Assembly: GCA_030062745.1 (NCBI GenBank)
Contig: CP099851.1
Span: 8,558,393 to 8,622,392 of the forward strand
Length of the DNA stretch: 64,000 bases
Source of the DNA: Capitulum mitella
Taxonomy: Eukaryota > Arthropoda > Thecostraca > Pollicipedomorpha > Pollicipedidae
Direction: 5' to 3'
Each line of letters begins with the position of its first letter. Positions within the stretch are counted from its first letter, which is position 1. Position numbers and translations under genes: made by a program. The notes beneath the pieces are model-generated. The model was not told the DNA's origin and searched no databases. It was given only the letters and a program-made list of their open reading frames with translations. Of the stretch, positions 1 to 11,502 are shown in pieces.

Positions 1-1431
1 TCACATTTTTTGTATTTTTTAAGTACCTGGCAGACTGAAAAAACTGCAAAATAGCATTACTATGTGGCATTGCATAAAACGAAAGGTTGAAAAAGTGTCT
101 GTTATGAGCCCCCGGCTGGGACACATTCCGTCGCTAGTGACCAAAACAGTCTTAAAGTGAACATACTGTGACAAACTTCCAATGCACTAACGTCACCAGC
201 ATGATAGACAGTTTTTGTTTTCACATACTTACGCTCTGTTATGCAGGCACGTAGACAAGGAGGCCGCAGGGGTCATGCCCCTCCCGAGCCAAGCGGTCTT
301 CACTAGGAATTTAGCAACTCCGCACGAATACGGAATAGCGGTCATTATATGCTACGAAAGCAAACATTATATGATCTTCCTGTGCTTTAAGTACGACGTT
401 AGTGGCATAAAATTGTTTTTTCCTCCAAATTTTGGAATACGCCATACAAAATTTGACATTTCCCCCCACGAAAAAAATCCTGTCTATGTGCCTGCTGTTA
501 TGGATCAAAATATGATCACTTTGCTTTCCGTAAAATAGATCCGACATATGAATATATCTGTAGTTTGATATGCTTCATAGCAGGATGAATGTCAGTCTTA
601 AAAAAACTCCTAAACATGAAGGTGATGACATGAGTGAGGTCACCTGGGTCAGCTTTGACGAAACCTAGCTCTTGTTCTCCTGTCCTGAAACGAGCCCTGA
701 GGAAATTCAGAAGTAAGAAAGATATTGCCAAGCATGCAGGTACGAGTGCGGTAATGCAAATGTCAAAATACATGTTGTTTTGTGATGACATTTACCTTGA
801 AACGTCAAGTAATAAATCCAAAACCTCTAATTAATATGAGTCCGTACTTGCTAATTTTTAGGAATTATTGACATACAATAGACATATACCGGACGTTTTC
901 AGTACAGTGTTCTCCACCAACAGAATGTAATGAAATGTGGTCATGATGAAGATCGTGGACAATCTTCTAGATTGTCTTAATAACCACATTAGTATAATTA
1001 TAAAACTACTTGACCACAATGATATTTCCGCTCATTTTTCTCGCCCTCACAATTACAAATGGCCGAAAATTGCTATGTGGTCTCACTAAATAATAACATT
1101 TATTTTTCAATTATGTGTTTTCTCAAAATGCAGCACGCCACATTTCCCAAAAAGGCATTCTGTTTCATACGCGATTCCTGGATCGATGCCGCAGAAGACA
1201 CAAAACGGTTTCAACCGCACCAGCTTGGAACAACTTACCTGGCCTTTCCTTTTCTCCATGTCTGGTCCACTGAGACCAGTGGCGTCCAAGCCAGCAGTGC
1301 ATCGAGCAGCCGTAAGATCTCTAATAGGCAGCTCTTGCAAACGCATACCAAACGCCGATATCCGCACAAATGCCAGGGCTGCGTCCCCTCCATCGTGTCC
1401 CCTCGCTCCGCGGCTGCTTGGACCCAGTTTA
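1..1431. other. Stretch with no gene seen
   Basis: AT-leaning unique-looking sequence. Short open frames occur on both strands, but none has a recognisable domain or consistent splice signals. A perfect TGACGTCA palindrome lies at its right edge (1432-1439), next to a short GC-richer patch from about 1380. Confidence 0.5.
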
Positions 1432-2397
1432 TGACGTCATAGCGAAAGCTCCGCCTTTTTTAGACAAGTTTAAAACGATATATCTTGGGACCGAATAGGT
1501 GAAAAAACAAAGAGGGAAATCACCAAAAAATAATGCGGAATGTCACAGTGAAGTTACTTCACAAGCGACGAGTCTATTCCCGGCGCGTCGCGGCCACCGA
1601 CCGCAGAGCATGACACCGCTAATTAGCCACGCAACCATCGGACGTAACAGACCACTTTAAGCTCACGCTCGACAACTACAACGGACTTCAAGCCGTTGAA
1701 TGGGAGAGATGCCTGTCCACTAGCGCAGGCCTGCAGTCTCATGACTTTCCGCAGACCTGAGATGCAGAGCATCGAGCCAGATTATTACACTTTAGCAAAA
1801 ATGTGATTCGCCATTGGATTCGGTAGATAAATTTAGGGGGGCCAGAAGAAATCTACTTAGTAAGGTATCGGCTTAATTTCATATCGGTTTGTATTTCCAC
1901 GCAAGGCTCGTGTTGTCGGGCACACCCAGCAGACGGGCTCGGTAACTTTGGTCCCTTTTCGTTCCGAAATTGGTATTATGTCGGGAGGAACTTGTTATAC
2001 GAATTGGCGAAACCTGTTTCTTATCACTTACTCTGTCATTATTCACTTCAAGCCTGGTCAAATTGTACATTTGCTCTCCCAAAGCGTGGCATAGTCTCGG
2101 TGAATAGATTGGATTATAAGACCGGCTACTAATTTTGGTCGTTCGTACATAATTTGGCATTGTTTGGCCAGGCTAGTATTTAGATTTACGCTACACGTTT
2201 CGCCAGCGTTTGTTCCATGACTGAGACATTTTAGCATTAGCATTCTGGACATGTCAAAATGGCCTCGGTACATAAATTCTAGAAAACGAAATTACCGTCG
2301 GCTCGGACTATGGGAGAAACGCCCCGCCCAAAGCATAGCCTGGGCGGCGGCCCAGTGAAGCATTTTCGTCACCTTCCCATGAGCCCACAGCAAGAAA

Positions 2398-2650
2398 CGA
2401 CAGGGGTCGCTGCCCTATCATCAGGGATAGACGGCCGCTCAACGCCTATGTCGGCAACCACCATCGTCCCATAGTGGCAGCAATTTGCACTTGGGGTCGA
2501 CGTTAGTCACGATTTCCCTCCGCAGGAGAGCCAAGGATCGCTGCCCTATGATTGGGAACAGACGGCCGGACGCCGCCCCCGGCGAGCGATATCGTCATAT
2601 GGTGGCCATACCTTGCAATCGGGATAACACTGTAAATGCCCCGGGCCATT
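2398..2650. repeat. Diverged tandem duplication, about 131 bp period
   Basis: The segment around 2402-2500 recurs around 2533-2625. Shared landmarks are a 12-base word TCGCTGCCCTAT at about 2407 and 2538, an ACGGCCG word downstream of each, and a loosely conserved ATCGTC..TGG..GCAAT block. The copies differ at many positions, so this is an old duplication. The rest of 1441-3058 shows no gene. Confidence 0.5.
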
Positions 2651-3058
2651 GTAGCTGATTACGGTAGTGCCCTGAGGGGCCGGAGACATCGTGAAATGGT
2701 TTCCCCGCGCTCAGCCATGGCCACGAGCTGAATAGCAACGGACATGCTTCCGGAGTGATCTTGTTCCCATGGCCGGGGCAAGCTTCGTCGCCATACAGAG
2801 CACCGGAGATCGTCTGGACCGAGTCCCGCTACCGTTTGAAGAAGGGATAAGGGATACTTCACATCTCCTAGTCCAGGCTGCGCAAAGTATGTGTGTATGT
2901 AACCATGTATTTACGATCTCGGGGTCTGCATTGCATGAGTGGCTATCGAGCCCCGCGTCATAGAGGTCTTGGGTGAAACAAGCATGCACAAAAACATGAG
3001 ACGTCGGCGATAAAATCACATACAGGCGCATACAAGTCACACACAGAGCCTAGAATGA

Positions 3059-4770
3059 TTAGTCAGGTGTTTGACGCAGCATTCGTCGCTTCAGCGCGAA
3101 CATAAATCGATGCTGCCCAGGTAATGTCACGTCCGGTGGTAGCCGATTGTACATAGTGGGTGCTAGGAAGCTGAAGCGCCGTATCCTAGCCTCGGTTCTG
3201 GGCCGGAGGATGTGCAGCAAGCCGTTCTGCCTCGTGCTTCGCTGGCGTGTTTCACGGTTGAGATGGAGGACGGCTGCAAGCAAATCTGGCTCTTCGATTC
3301 CGGACACTTTGTGTGTCGGGCACATTATGCAGTATTCCGCGAGCTGGTGGGCCGACAGCCAGCCGAGTCTCTCTCGCAGATCCGAGACGCGATCGAATTT
3401 CATATAGCCGAAAATGACTCTGGTTCCAAAGTTCAGAATCTTCTGGATTTTGTCAAGGTTTTTCTCCGAACCATTACAGTAGAACAAAAAAAAACAGTAC
3501 CAGACCTGCGACAGAACGAGAGCAGTGACTAGCGTGGTGATAACCCCCCGATGAAGACGGTAACATGTATACGAGAGACCAGCAAAGGTACATATGCAGC
3601 TACGGCTGACGATACCCACGTGATTGCACCATGACAGGGTTTTGTCGAAAGTAGCCCCGGATTTTCCACCTCGCTGCAAGGCTCGAGGGTCCCGTCACGG
3701 ACGGCGACTGTGAAGTTTTGGAGTTCACGGAAATTTTGGGAGTTTCCAAAGACGATAAGTTGGGCTCTGCTCGCGCTGAACTTGAGTGCGGTGGCGCGGA
3801 ACCAATGATCTAAAGATGCTAGAAAGCATTCCGTTCTAGCAATGAGCGCTTTTCTAGCGTAACTCGCACTTTTTGCCGGAGACAATGACCTGGGTGTGGT
3901 CCGCGTGCTGCACGACGTCAGCTCCCGCGAAATGCAACGCCAGGTCGACAGCGAACACGCTAAATAGAAGGGGCCCGGGACAGAGTCCTGGAAGGCTCCC
4001 ATTTCGTTCGGAAGTGGCCGCGACAACCGCGTCCTGCTCCAGTTGCCCCTCAGGGGCTAGTTTTGGGTGTGACAGTCGTTGGAGGCAGCGAACACGTGGT
4101 GTCAACCCCGTGATGACCTGGTTTTTGTATCAGTTTGGCGTGGTCAGTGACGTCAAAACATTTACTGAGTTCATTCAGGCGCGAAACGGAAGTCTCCCCA
4201 CCATTAGTGACTGTAAGGATGCGGTCGGCGACCGTTACCAACGCTGTTTCCATCGAGTGTCGAGGACGGAAACCGTGCTGGTGGATGAGAGGAGACAGTT
4301 TCCAAGGAGTAGGGTAATCGGACTGGGTCAGACAGGTGTTGATGTGGAGGACCAACCCGCCGATAGCAGGGAAACCGGCCTTCAACACACAGACGCAGGC
4401 AGTGTCGGACGCACAGGAGGAAAAGCTGCGCATGAAGAACAATATGCGTCCGAGGTTTCCAGTGTCAGTTGATGATACGGTAAAAACGCAAGCGCCAACC
4501 CGTGGCAGGCGACAGCCAGGTTCGGGAGCCGTCCTCTGACCAGAGAATTCGGCTGCCACTTTGAGTCCGACGGAAACAAAAAAGTCGCTGTGAGCGTCGT
4601 CCGACAGCTGTGCGTCTACTCTGTGACCGTTCAGTTTCTGGGTAACACCGCCCTGAATGTTTCGCTAAACCGTGTGTAGTCCCTGCCCCCTGATCTTGGT
4701 CTGGATATCCGTTCGCGTGTCACGGCGGACTGTGGACCGGCCAGCTCGGCTGAGATGGGACCACTCGTCT
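3059..4770 (-). pseudogene. Decayed non-LTR retrotransposon (CR1/L2-like), reverse transcriptase region
   Basis: Minus-strand translation gives successive pieces of a LINE ORF2 in the correct order but in shifting frames. From the 5' side they are a linker ending in LSDDAHSDFFVSVG, a finger/palm region containing NTCLTQSDYPTPWK, then QHGFRPRHSMETALVTVADR, ELSKCFDV.DHAKL (motif A), a GLCPGPLLFSVF.VDLAL block (motif B), ADVVQHADHTQVIVSGKK (motif C), and a long 206-codon tail with the CR1-type LGWLSAHQ and PPDVTLPGQHRF segments. In a live enzyme ORF2 reverse-transcribes its own RNA at the nick. Here motif C reads HADH where YADD is expected, motif A has Glu for the first catalytic Asp, part of the finger domain is deleted before QHGF, and an in-frame TAG sits near 4680. 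It is a dead, 5'-truncated copy. No poly(A) tail or clear target-site duplication was seen. Confidence 0.88.
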
Positions 4771-5502
4771 GAGCGCCGTCCGGCGGTGTGACGCCGACCA
4801 CGGCGGCGAGCCATGAGCTCCCTGGGGCCCCTTTCACCGCAGGAACATATTCTCTGAAGGTTCATATTTAGTCAGTTTTGTAATACATATGACGTATTCC
4901 GTTTCATCAACTGTGGCAGATGAATATTTATCCCGTCCCATTATATCGTTCAAAGTATGGGAGTTTGAAGCCGCATAGTATCCCGCTTTCGGAGCACTAT
5001 GACATCTGGTCTGTCATCCTTATTCCGTTTAGTCAGCGGACTGCCGAGTGTGCCATCGCGCGAAGTATACCACTTTTGCTGGCATATCGTGCGGTTTTTG
5101 TTGGTGTTCCAGGGGTCATATCGGTGTTGCGATTTGTTTCTTTTGCGAAAAGCCGGTTCATTTGGAGCGTTTGGGCTCTGGAGGATGATGATGCAGGCAT
5201 TGTGGAAGCTGCTGGAGCTGAAGCAGGTTATTTTAACCATGTTATGAAAAGAAATCACGAAAAACAGAACAAACCTTTTTACTTAACACTTGACTCTCCT
5301 TTTTCTAGCACTTTGGGAACAAACTCATTGAACGATACTAGGTGCTTCTGTCAAAACATCACACCAAGATCTCAAAAATTAATATAAGATTCAATCAAAT
5401 ATCGCCGACATCTAGTAATTCGCCGTTTTGCAGATGCTCAGGAGCCCAATTCATTTCCTCACTTCTCGTCGAGGAAGGCTGCCATTTTCACAGTCGTTTA
5501 CA
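4771..5502. other. No recognised gene; 155-codon open frame on plus strand
   Basis: A plus-strand frame at 4920-5387 starts with a real ATG and runs 155 codons, but two other frames and the opposite strand are also open here and no domain is recognisable. I treat it as chance or a remnant of an unknown repeat. The end at about 5503 meets a dispersed repeat. Confidence 0.3.
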
Positions 5503-5660
5503 GAACTGTTTCTTTTCTGGCTTCTTGTCCGACGCATCAGTCAAGCTTGACCATTAACGTCGTCTGAATCCGACTAGCCTTACGTCAAGTCGTGTGCCTC
5601 GTCAACCGTCAGTCGGCTGTCCGTGAACAGAGCTGACGTTGGCAATGGCTTGAACGCGAC
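5503..5660 (+). repeat. Dispersed repeat, copy 1 (matches 7501-7660)
   Basis: This segment aligns with 7501-7660 in the same orientation. Shared words include TTCTGGCTT, GACGCATCAGTCA, GCTTGACCAT, CGACTAG and GTCAGTCGG in the same order and spacing. The copies differ at perhaps a quarter of positions. The two copies flank the LINE endonuclease fragment. Family unknown. Confidence 0.6.
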
Positions 5661-5909
5661 CGCCGGATAAAAATAGTTTAGCACAAATAAAAATAGCACC
5701 GGCCAGTCAACGACTGCGCGTGGAGTACATGCGCGAACTACTTTCTAGAATATGTTCCCAGCGCGTAGGGATACTTACGGCAGCGGTGAAACGGAATAGC
5801 AGTGCTGTCGTAAGTCAAATGGGATAATATGCCGTACGCTGAAGGGATGCTTTTCATGTGGTGAAACGGACCCCTGGTGGCGCCGGAGACAGGGGGGCTA
5901 CATGATGAC

Positions 5910-6019
5910 GTATGGTGTCCGGCTGGCTCCACTAGGGCGTGCCGGTCCAGGCCAGACAAGAACCGTATGGTGTCCGGCTGGCTCCACTGGGGTGTGCCGG
6001 TCCAGGCCAGACAAGAACC
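5910..6019. repeat. Tandem duplication of 55 bp
   Basis: Units 5910-5964 and 5965-6019 differ at only two positions (CTAGGGCG versus CTGGGGTG in the middle). The near identity indicates a recent duplication. Confidence 0.9.
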
Positions 6020-6095
6020 GTGACAGGGAGGCACGCCACTTGTCACTTCTTTCTGAGTTGAAAACATCCTCCCACTCAGTGCGTTGTAAACCAAA

Positions 6096-6317
6096 ATGGC
6101 ACTCCCCCAGATCGATGCGTTTCAGGCAGCGCGACAGTACAACAGGCCTGCGGCGAAATCGGGTAACGCCGATACGAGAGTGAACGAGTTGATGGGACTA
6201 AAACGACAGAAACTGGTGCGGCGGTCTAAAACAGCATCACGAGTTCTAAAAAAGCGTATGTCAAGAAGGGAGCCAGTGGCGGAAGTAGGCGTGTTTATAA
6301 CTTCAAGCAATGAATAG
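6096..6317 (+). CDS. Small unrecognised ORF, 73 codons
   Basis: The frame starts with ATG in a favourable context (AAAATGG) and encodes a basic 73-residue product beginning MALPQIDAFQAARQ, with a Lys/Arg-rich middle (residues about 34-56, including LKRQKLVRRSK) and ending VFITSSNE. No domain, signal peptide or membrane segment is visible. It lies between the two LINE fragments on the opposite strand and ends about 20 bases before a (TA)n tract. The reverse strand is also open over most of it. It could be a small peptide gene, a first exon, or chance. I do not recognise it. Confidence 0.25.
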   Translation: MALPQIDAFQAARQYNRPAAKSGNADTRVNELMGLKRQKLVRRSKTASRVLKKRMSRREPVAEVGVFITSSNE

Positions 6318-6332
6318 TTTAACTTTATTAAT

Positions 6333-6334
<2 letters not shown>

Positions 6335-6385
<51 letters not shown>

Positions 6386-6394
6386 TATATATAT
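6335..6394. repeat. (TA)n microsatellite
   Basis: About 29 near-perfect TA dinucleotides with one AA interruption near 6382. The surrounding 6318-6500 is AT-rich and holds no gene. Confidence 0.97.
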
Positions 6395-6519
6395 GATAAA
6401 ATTAAGAAAAAAATAACAAAAGAAATTTCCCAAGTCGAATGCGAGAAAGACCCTCCTAATTTCTTAACAAGTCACAATCCAAATTATCGCATGTCACAAC
6501 GGTCGCTGTCGCGTGGTGC

Positions 6520-6960
6520 AGTCAGACGCTTTGAAGTTGCTGCTCAGGGTCTCTAAAGTCGGCGTCCACCGCAGCCGCCGGGTACCTCGGAGGCCGATAC
6601 ACGGAGCACAGCAGCAGCCTGCGACCTCGGTCCAACATGAGGAGGGACCAGATGGTCTTGAGTTTACTGTCTGGGTAAGGTGGGCTGGTGATCGTCAAGG
6701 GTGACGACTTGACTTGACAAGAGGCAGTCCTTGGTGATGATGGCTCCATGATGATGATGGCTCCCGTAGCCGCGACCATTGGGATGATCAGCTCGGTCGG
6801 TGGTATAGTCCGGAATTACAAGTAGGCAGTTGGGGGTGGCTGGCTTCAGCGACATCTCGAGCAACAGCATGATGTACTCGTGACGATGCAGCTTGCGCAA
6901 AAGCTCCAGCACCTTGGGTTTCAATCACTGGACGTTAAGTGCACCGATCAGCAGGCCTGC
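6520..6960 (-). pseudogene. Decayed non-LTR retrotransposon, endonuclease (EEP) region
   Basis: Minus-strand translation reads LLIGALNVQ, a stop codon, then LKPKVLELLRKLHRHEYIMLLLE, KPATPNCLLVIPDYTTDRAD, HPNGRGYG. After a frame change near 6760 it continues SKLKTIWSLLMLDRG and RRLLLCSVYRPPRY, ending at DPEQQLQSV. The order (LNV.S start, the helix ending in the conserved Glu region, R.D...GRG-GG, then SVYRPP) is that of the apurinic-like endonuclease of CR1/L2-type LINEs, which nicks target DNA. The frame change coincides with a local duplication of CATCATCATGGAGCC-type sequence. The C-terminal catalytic blocks (GDFN, SDH) are missing. Strand and style match the reverse transcriptase fragment at 3059-4770, so both may derive from one element split by later insertions. 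Confidence 0.82.
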
Positions 6961-7180
6961 GCCCGCGGTAGCGCGCAGTGGACCGCCGCGCGATCTCCTT
7001 CCGCCAGCCCCACGGCGCAGCCGGCGCCGCCCACCGCCGCGCGGCCGAAGCTCCGGAGCCCGGGCCGACCGGGCTCGAGCGACCTTGACCCGCCGGGGGC
7101 AGTATGACGTCACCGGTGTCGGGTTCGGCCGCGGCTGGCTGCGCGGCGCGGGCGTCACGAGCGAGCTGCGCGGTCGCAGG
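6950..7180. other. GC/CpG-rich patch
   Basis: Very CpG-rich DNA with overlapping open frames on both strands, Arg/Pro/Gly-rich in translation. It lies immediately 5' (minus sense) of the LINE endonuclease fragment, so it may be the element's 5' region or internal promoter, or an unrelated CpG island. A TGACGTCA palindrome is at 7105-7112. From 7181 to 7500 only a G9 tract near 7438 stands out. Confidence 0.4.
7105..7112. promoter_or_regulatory. CRE-type palindrome TGACGTCA
   Basis: Perfect full-length CREB/ATF consensus within a CpG-rich patch. Binding is not shown. It is one of at least nine in the window. Confidence 0.4.
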
Positions 7181-7500
7181 ATGGCTGGACGTCAGATGGT
7201 GACGTTACGCGTAAGAACGCGGTCTTATTCCTGGTAAGAACGCCAGACCTTGCATGCTGCTTGGAGCGCGAGCACCTGAACCACGGCCAGCAAAGCAGGA
7301 ACCGGGCGTTGTCAAGGTGTACGTTATCAAGCACGCCACGTTTCAACAGCTTGGTCCGCAGAGAAGCGTGCTGGCTCAAATTGCCAAGCATACTTAACGC
7401 ACCACACAACTCTTTAAACACAGGACAGGATAAGTGGGGGGGGGGGGAGAGACACGGGAGTGAGCTGCGTTCGCGCCTGTACTCGGCGGCGAGCTCAGCT

Positions 7501-7660
7501 GAACTTGTTTATTCATTTTCTGGCTTTTTTCGACGCATCAGTCAGGCTTGACCATGAGCGTCGTAATCGGAAAACGACTAGTCTTGGGTAGGTCGTATGT
7601 TTCGTCAGGCGTCAGTCGGTCGTCTGCTCAGATGAACTGACCTGTACCGAGAGGCTTAAC
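7501..7660 (+). repeat. Dispersed repeat, copy 2 (matches 5503-5660)
   Basis: See copy 1. This copy begins GAACTTGTTTATTCATTTTC and retains CGACGCATCAGTCAGGCTTG. Confidence 0.6.
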
Positions 7661-10009
7661 ACACGCAGTGTAAGGGGGTTTCGCGCTGACACGCGCTGGA
7701 AGTGGAACTTTTCTGCCCCCTCCGATCTCGGGAACGGAAAGAGCTAGACACGCGAAATTTTAAGGGTATGGTAAGGTTATTAAAAGCTACATTGCGTGCG
7801 ATTTTCATGATCCTAGGTCGGTATGTTTAAGCTCAAATGAGGTCGTAAATGTCAGCCTTGGACAGTTCCTTTGCTAGTACAGGCCATTCTATTCGGCTTT
7901 TCGGATGAAATGGGAAGCGCGCGCATATTACAGCGCTAAAACGTGGAATAAGATAATTTTCTGACAAAAAAGGCATTCATCTGTCGTCTTGAGTGAAGAG
8001 TTCGGGTCGAAGTCATGTCAGGTCGCTGACCGATGGCGTTATTTTATGAACTTTACTGATCAGATTTCAAGTAACCAGGAGAAATGGTGTAGGTTGAGTG
8101 TGAATAAGGGCATTACACGCATCATTTAGTGTATTTTCAGTGAATATTGCCAACATCGGTACATTTCGTCACCTCCAGCTTCACTGACCGCCGCAAAGTC
8201 AGATGAAGAGAAGCCAGGTCATTGATCCTGGATGAAGTGTTTTAACCCAAAAGATGTCAACTGTTTGCACTAAAGTAATTTCGTTACATTGAACCCAATG
8301 GCATGATTTGATTGTTTTAAAACGTAAACATTATATATATATATATGTATATTTATTTTTTATGTTTACATATATAGGTGTATCAGTGTGGCTCAGCGTG
8401 TTTCATTAAGTTCTTTGAATACATACTCCATACCAGTCGACATGTTGCAAAGCAAATCTAGATCAAATCACAAGCTGGTTGATCTTGATCTTTGATGACC
8501 TTAACCTTCACTGACCCTGAATTGGTCTTGGCATCATCCTCAGTTATCCCTGAATGATGTCAGCTGATAATGTTCAAACGGTAACCTTACGTGAAGCGCC
8601 TGTCCTCTCACAAAGTTCCCATTTGCCTGAGACAGTCGTTTTGTTCGTCGTGACTGTTTGACTTTAAATACTTAAAACTTTAAAAATTCCCTGCCGATTT
8701 TTGATTTTTTGCGTTAGTCGAGGGGTTATGGGATTGTCATAAATGTCACGAAGAAGCAGGAGCCAGCTTGGACCGTTGTCGAGATTTTCAAGAAAAAAAC
8801 AGGTGGGATGTGCGCCAATGCGCGTGTTCAGACGATTTGTATGCGGCGGCTCTATTCGTGGGGACGCCTACTTGACAGCGACGGATGCAGGGCGCGGAAA
8901 TGTGGAATCGAATGCAATTACAATGCAACAGTATCAATGGGAGAAATTCATTATATTAAGCTCTGGGTTGCATTGTATGGAGGGAGAACTAATGGACAAT
9001 GCGAAGTGCGGCGGAAACCTAAACAGCTGGATTCGTAGTATAGCATCGGGGAAAGGATAATTCGCCGGCCTTTAATAGGAAAGTTTAGTAGCATGTTTAA
9101 GCAAAGGTGGAGTCGGGTCATCATTGCGGTATTGTGGGTTTGCGCGCACGCCACCTTGACATTAGCCTGGGGTTGGCAGACACCATCTGTGGATACACGC
9201 TTGGTTACGGTATGGCGGAGTTCCGCCTGGGTGAAGGAAATCACCCGCAGCATGAGTGGGCCGGGGCGCTGGCTTGGCGAGGGAATTCCGCCTGTCGGAA
9301 GGGAAAAATCACCTGAGGAACAGATGGGTCAGAACCCTGGTAGTTGGGGTGGGGATACAGCGGCACCCAGTGGGGTTCCAGGACCCAGTCAGGACTGGAG
9401 ATCCCTGCTCGCGAAGCAAGGAACATAGGAATGCTCCAGGAAAAGCCAAGGTCAGACCTAGGGACAAGCGGCCTGGTACTGCTCAGGGAGCGATACCTCG
9501 ATAAAGCCACTTCATTGAGGCTAAGGCCGATGAGCATGCTTAGTTCGGAGGTGGGTTGCAGTCAGTCTTTTGCGGACAGAGATGTTTCGCCGCATGGTTT
9601 TACCAGAGCCAAGGACCGCTCTGAAAGCGTCCCAGGTACTCCAGGGACAGGTTTAGGGGACCGGATTGCGTATTTATGAAATGCATACCAATACGGGACC
9701 AGGTTCCTGTGACTGGCTGATTTGGTGCGTGACGTTTTCTAGGTGACGCGACACATGGAAACGCTTCCCGACTGGTGGTTGCCGTCAACCGGGAAGTGGT
9801 TTCTTGAGTCCCATTTGGTGAGTGTAATAGAAGACATTGGTGGATCTGCCGTTCTTGTCATATTCCTTTCAGATCGAAGAACTTTGAATACGACATAATA
9901 CTGAGTAGTAAAAATGCTGATCACATCAGAAAGCCATCGAAGCAAAATCACAAAAGCCCGCTACATTTCAACGTTTAATACTGGTAGACTGAGTACACCG
10001 GTAGGTGGC
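7661..10009. other. No recognised gene
   Basis: This holds a short (TA)n run at about 8332-8352 and an unrecognised 105-codon plus-strand ORF at 8743-9060 starting with a real ATG (MSRRSRSQLG...). Three overlapping frames at 9093-9679 are open in a GC-richer patch, but none shows a domain. I see no RNA gene. Confidence 0.4.
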
Positions 10010-10185
10010 GCGAGAACGTGGTTCGTTGCGACGCTTAATGTGTGCGTTGTAACCAGGGGGATCGAGTTCAAATCCGGGATGTCGCGGAAGGTTTTCTGCC
10101 ACTCTTCTGTGAACCGAACAGTTGCCACGATTTACGAGTGCACTTTCCAGAAGTATTTATTCTTGTTCTTTGTCTAAAGACTTTG
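10010..10185 (+). mobile_element. Probable tRNA-derived SINE-like copy, plus orientation
   Basis: A B-box-like word GAGTTCAAATCC lies at about 10068-10079. The downstream body (10101-10180, CTTCTGTG..CGAACA then ACTTTCCAGAAGTATT and TTCTTTGTCT) is repeated in reverse complement at 10656-10735. A repeated body plus an internal pol III box suggests a SINE. The A box is not convincing, so the tRNA origin is inferred. Confidence 0.45.
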
Positions 10186-10649
10186 GGACGTGATGAATAT
10201 TCAGTACAGCACCTTGTCAATACGGTAGCGACAGTCATTGTTCCATGCATTATATGCACTCAGCCGGAGAGACCTGCGACAAGGCTCGACATGGGGGGAC
10301 AGGAAGTTGTAGGTCCTCAACAAGCTTGCGGGAATTTTTGTTTTACGTCTATAGTAATGACTGGAAAAAATCCATCTGAAATCATAGTCACCCACAACCC
10401 CCATGATGTCGGGAGATCTCCAGCCGGGCTATTGAAATCGTGTTCATTGGAACTTTTTTCCTGCTATTCATATTCTGCATGCAGCAGTAGGTGTTCTTCA
10501 AATACCTGCTCCTATGTGCTAAAACGAATAGGACGAAGAGTATGTATTCCATAGATCGCGATGTAAATAAGCCTCTTCTAAATGCATTCCATGCAAGTGA
10601 CCATGGCCAACATTATAGCAAGTATAAGACGTTGTCAGCAGCATTTGCT

Positions 10650-10790
10650 GCTTTGCAGTCAAAGACAAAGAAGAAAAAACAATACTTCTGGAAAGTACAC
10701 TCTTCGGTTGGGATAGTTGTTCGTCCACAGAAGGACGACAGACAAACTGGTACGGAACCAATGATATGAGTGCACTCCACGTTGCTTAGA
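10650..10790 (-). mobile_element. SINE-like copy, minus orientation
   Basis: The reverse complement matches 10101-10180 at roughly 80 percent by eye, including ACTTTCCAGAAGTATT and TTCTTTGTCTTTGAC. The two copies face each other about 475 bp apart. The head region is too diverged to show pol III boxes. Confidence 0.45.
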
Positions 10791-11502
10791 AGTGTACAGA
10801 TCAAGCGCCGTAATAAAAAACTGCACAATCACGATGCGCTGCTTGACGGACCTTCTAAAGGTTTCAATCTGGATTGACTGAATCACACATCAGCCAATCA
10901 CAGCAACTGGCGCCTTATTGGTATGCCTTTCGTAAACACGCGACCAGTGCAGACGATTTTGTCTGCAGATTCCGAGCCGTTCAGGATGGATTTGACTCTT
11001 AAATGCCGATAATTTGGGGATCTGAATATTTACTCTGCTTTGATAAAACCTGTTGCTTTTGATAACCCCACACCACTGGAGGGAAGCAGGGGCCCAGCAG
11101 ACGTTTATTAGATGAGTAAGAACGAACAACAAGCGCAAAGACAAATGATGGAGGATGGGAGGAGGATGCCTACGGCATAGCGGTAGCAGACCGGTGTTAG
11201 ACGGGGATTAGAGGAAGTAATGGATCTCCACTCAGCCATGGAAGGGATCCAGCCGCCTAAAAACGCAACCACACCGTTGTGAAGGCCCGTTTACCCGTCA
11301 CTGTTTTGGGAACCCCACGTGGAGGGCAGAGAATCCGCCTTTCCTCCCAATCCTCCCAATCCTCCCAAAAATCATCAATCCGCATTTGCGCTCAGATTTC
11401 TTTGCTCGTCCGTTATTAAACAAATCCTTCTCTTGAGCATGAACTGTCTATATGATCGACCGGCATCTCCGAGTACTCCAAAAAAAAATTGTTCTTGACT
11501 GA
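10791..11502. other. No recognised gene
   Basis: Short frames only. A small run of three TCCTCCCAA-type units occurs near 11343-11368, and an A9 tract near 11481 precedes the ORF at 11503. Confidence 0.4.

Noticed and set aside
3147..3532. Two plus-strand frames of 86 and 106 codons
   Set aside because: They are antisense shadows of the LINE reverse transcriptase tail on the minus strand.
10042..10554. 170-codon plus-strand frame
   Set aside because: It begins inside the SINE-like repeat, has no real ATG in good context, and shows no domain.
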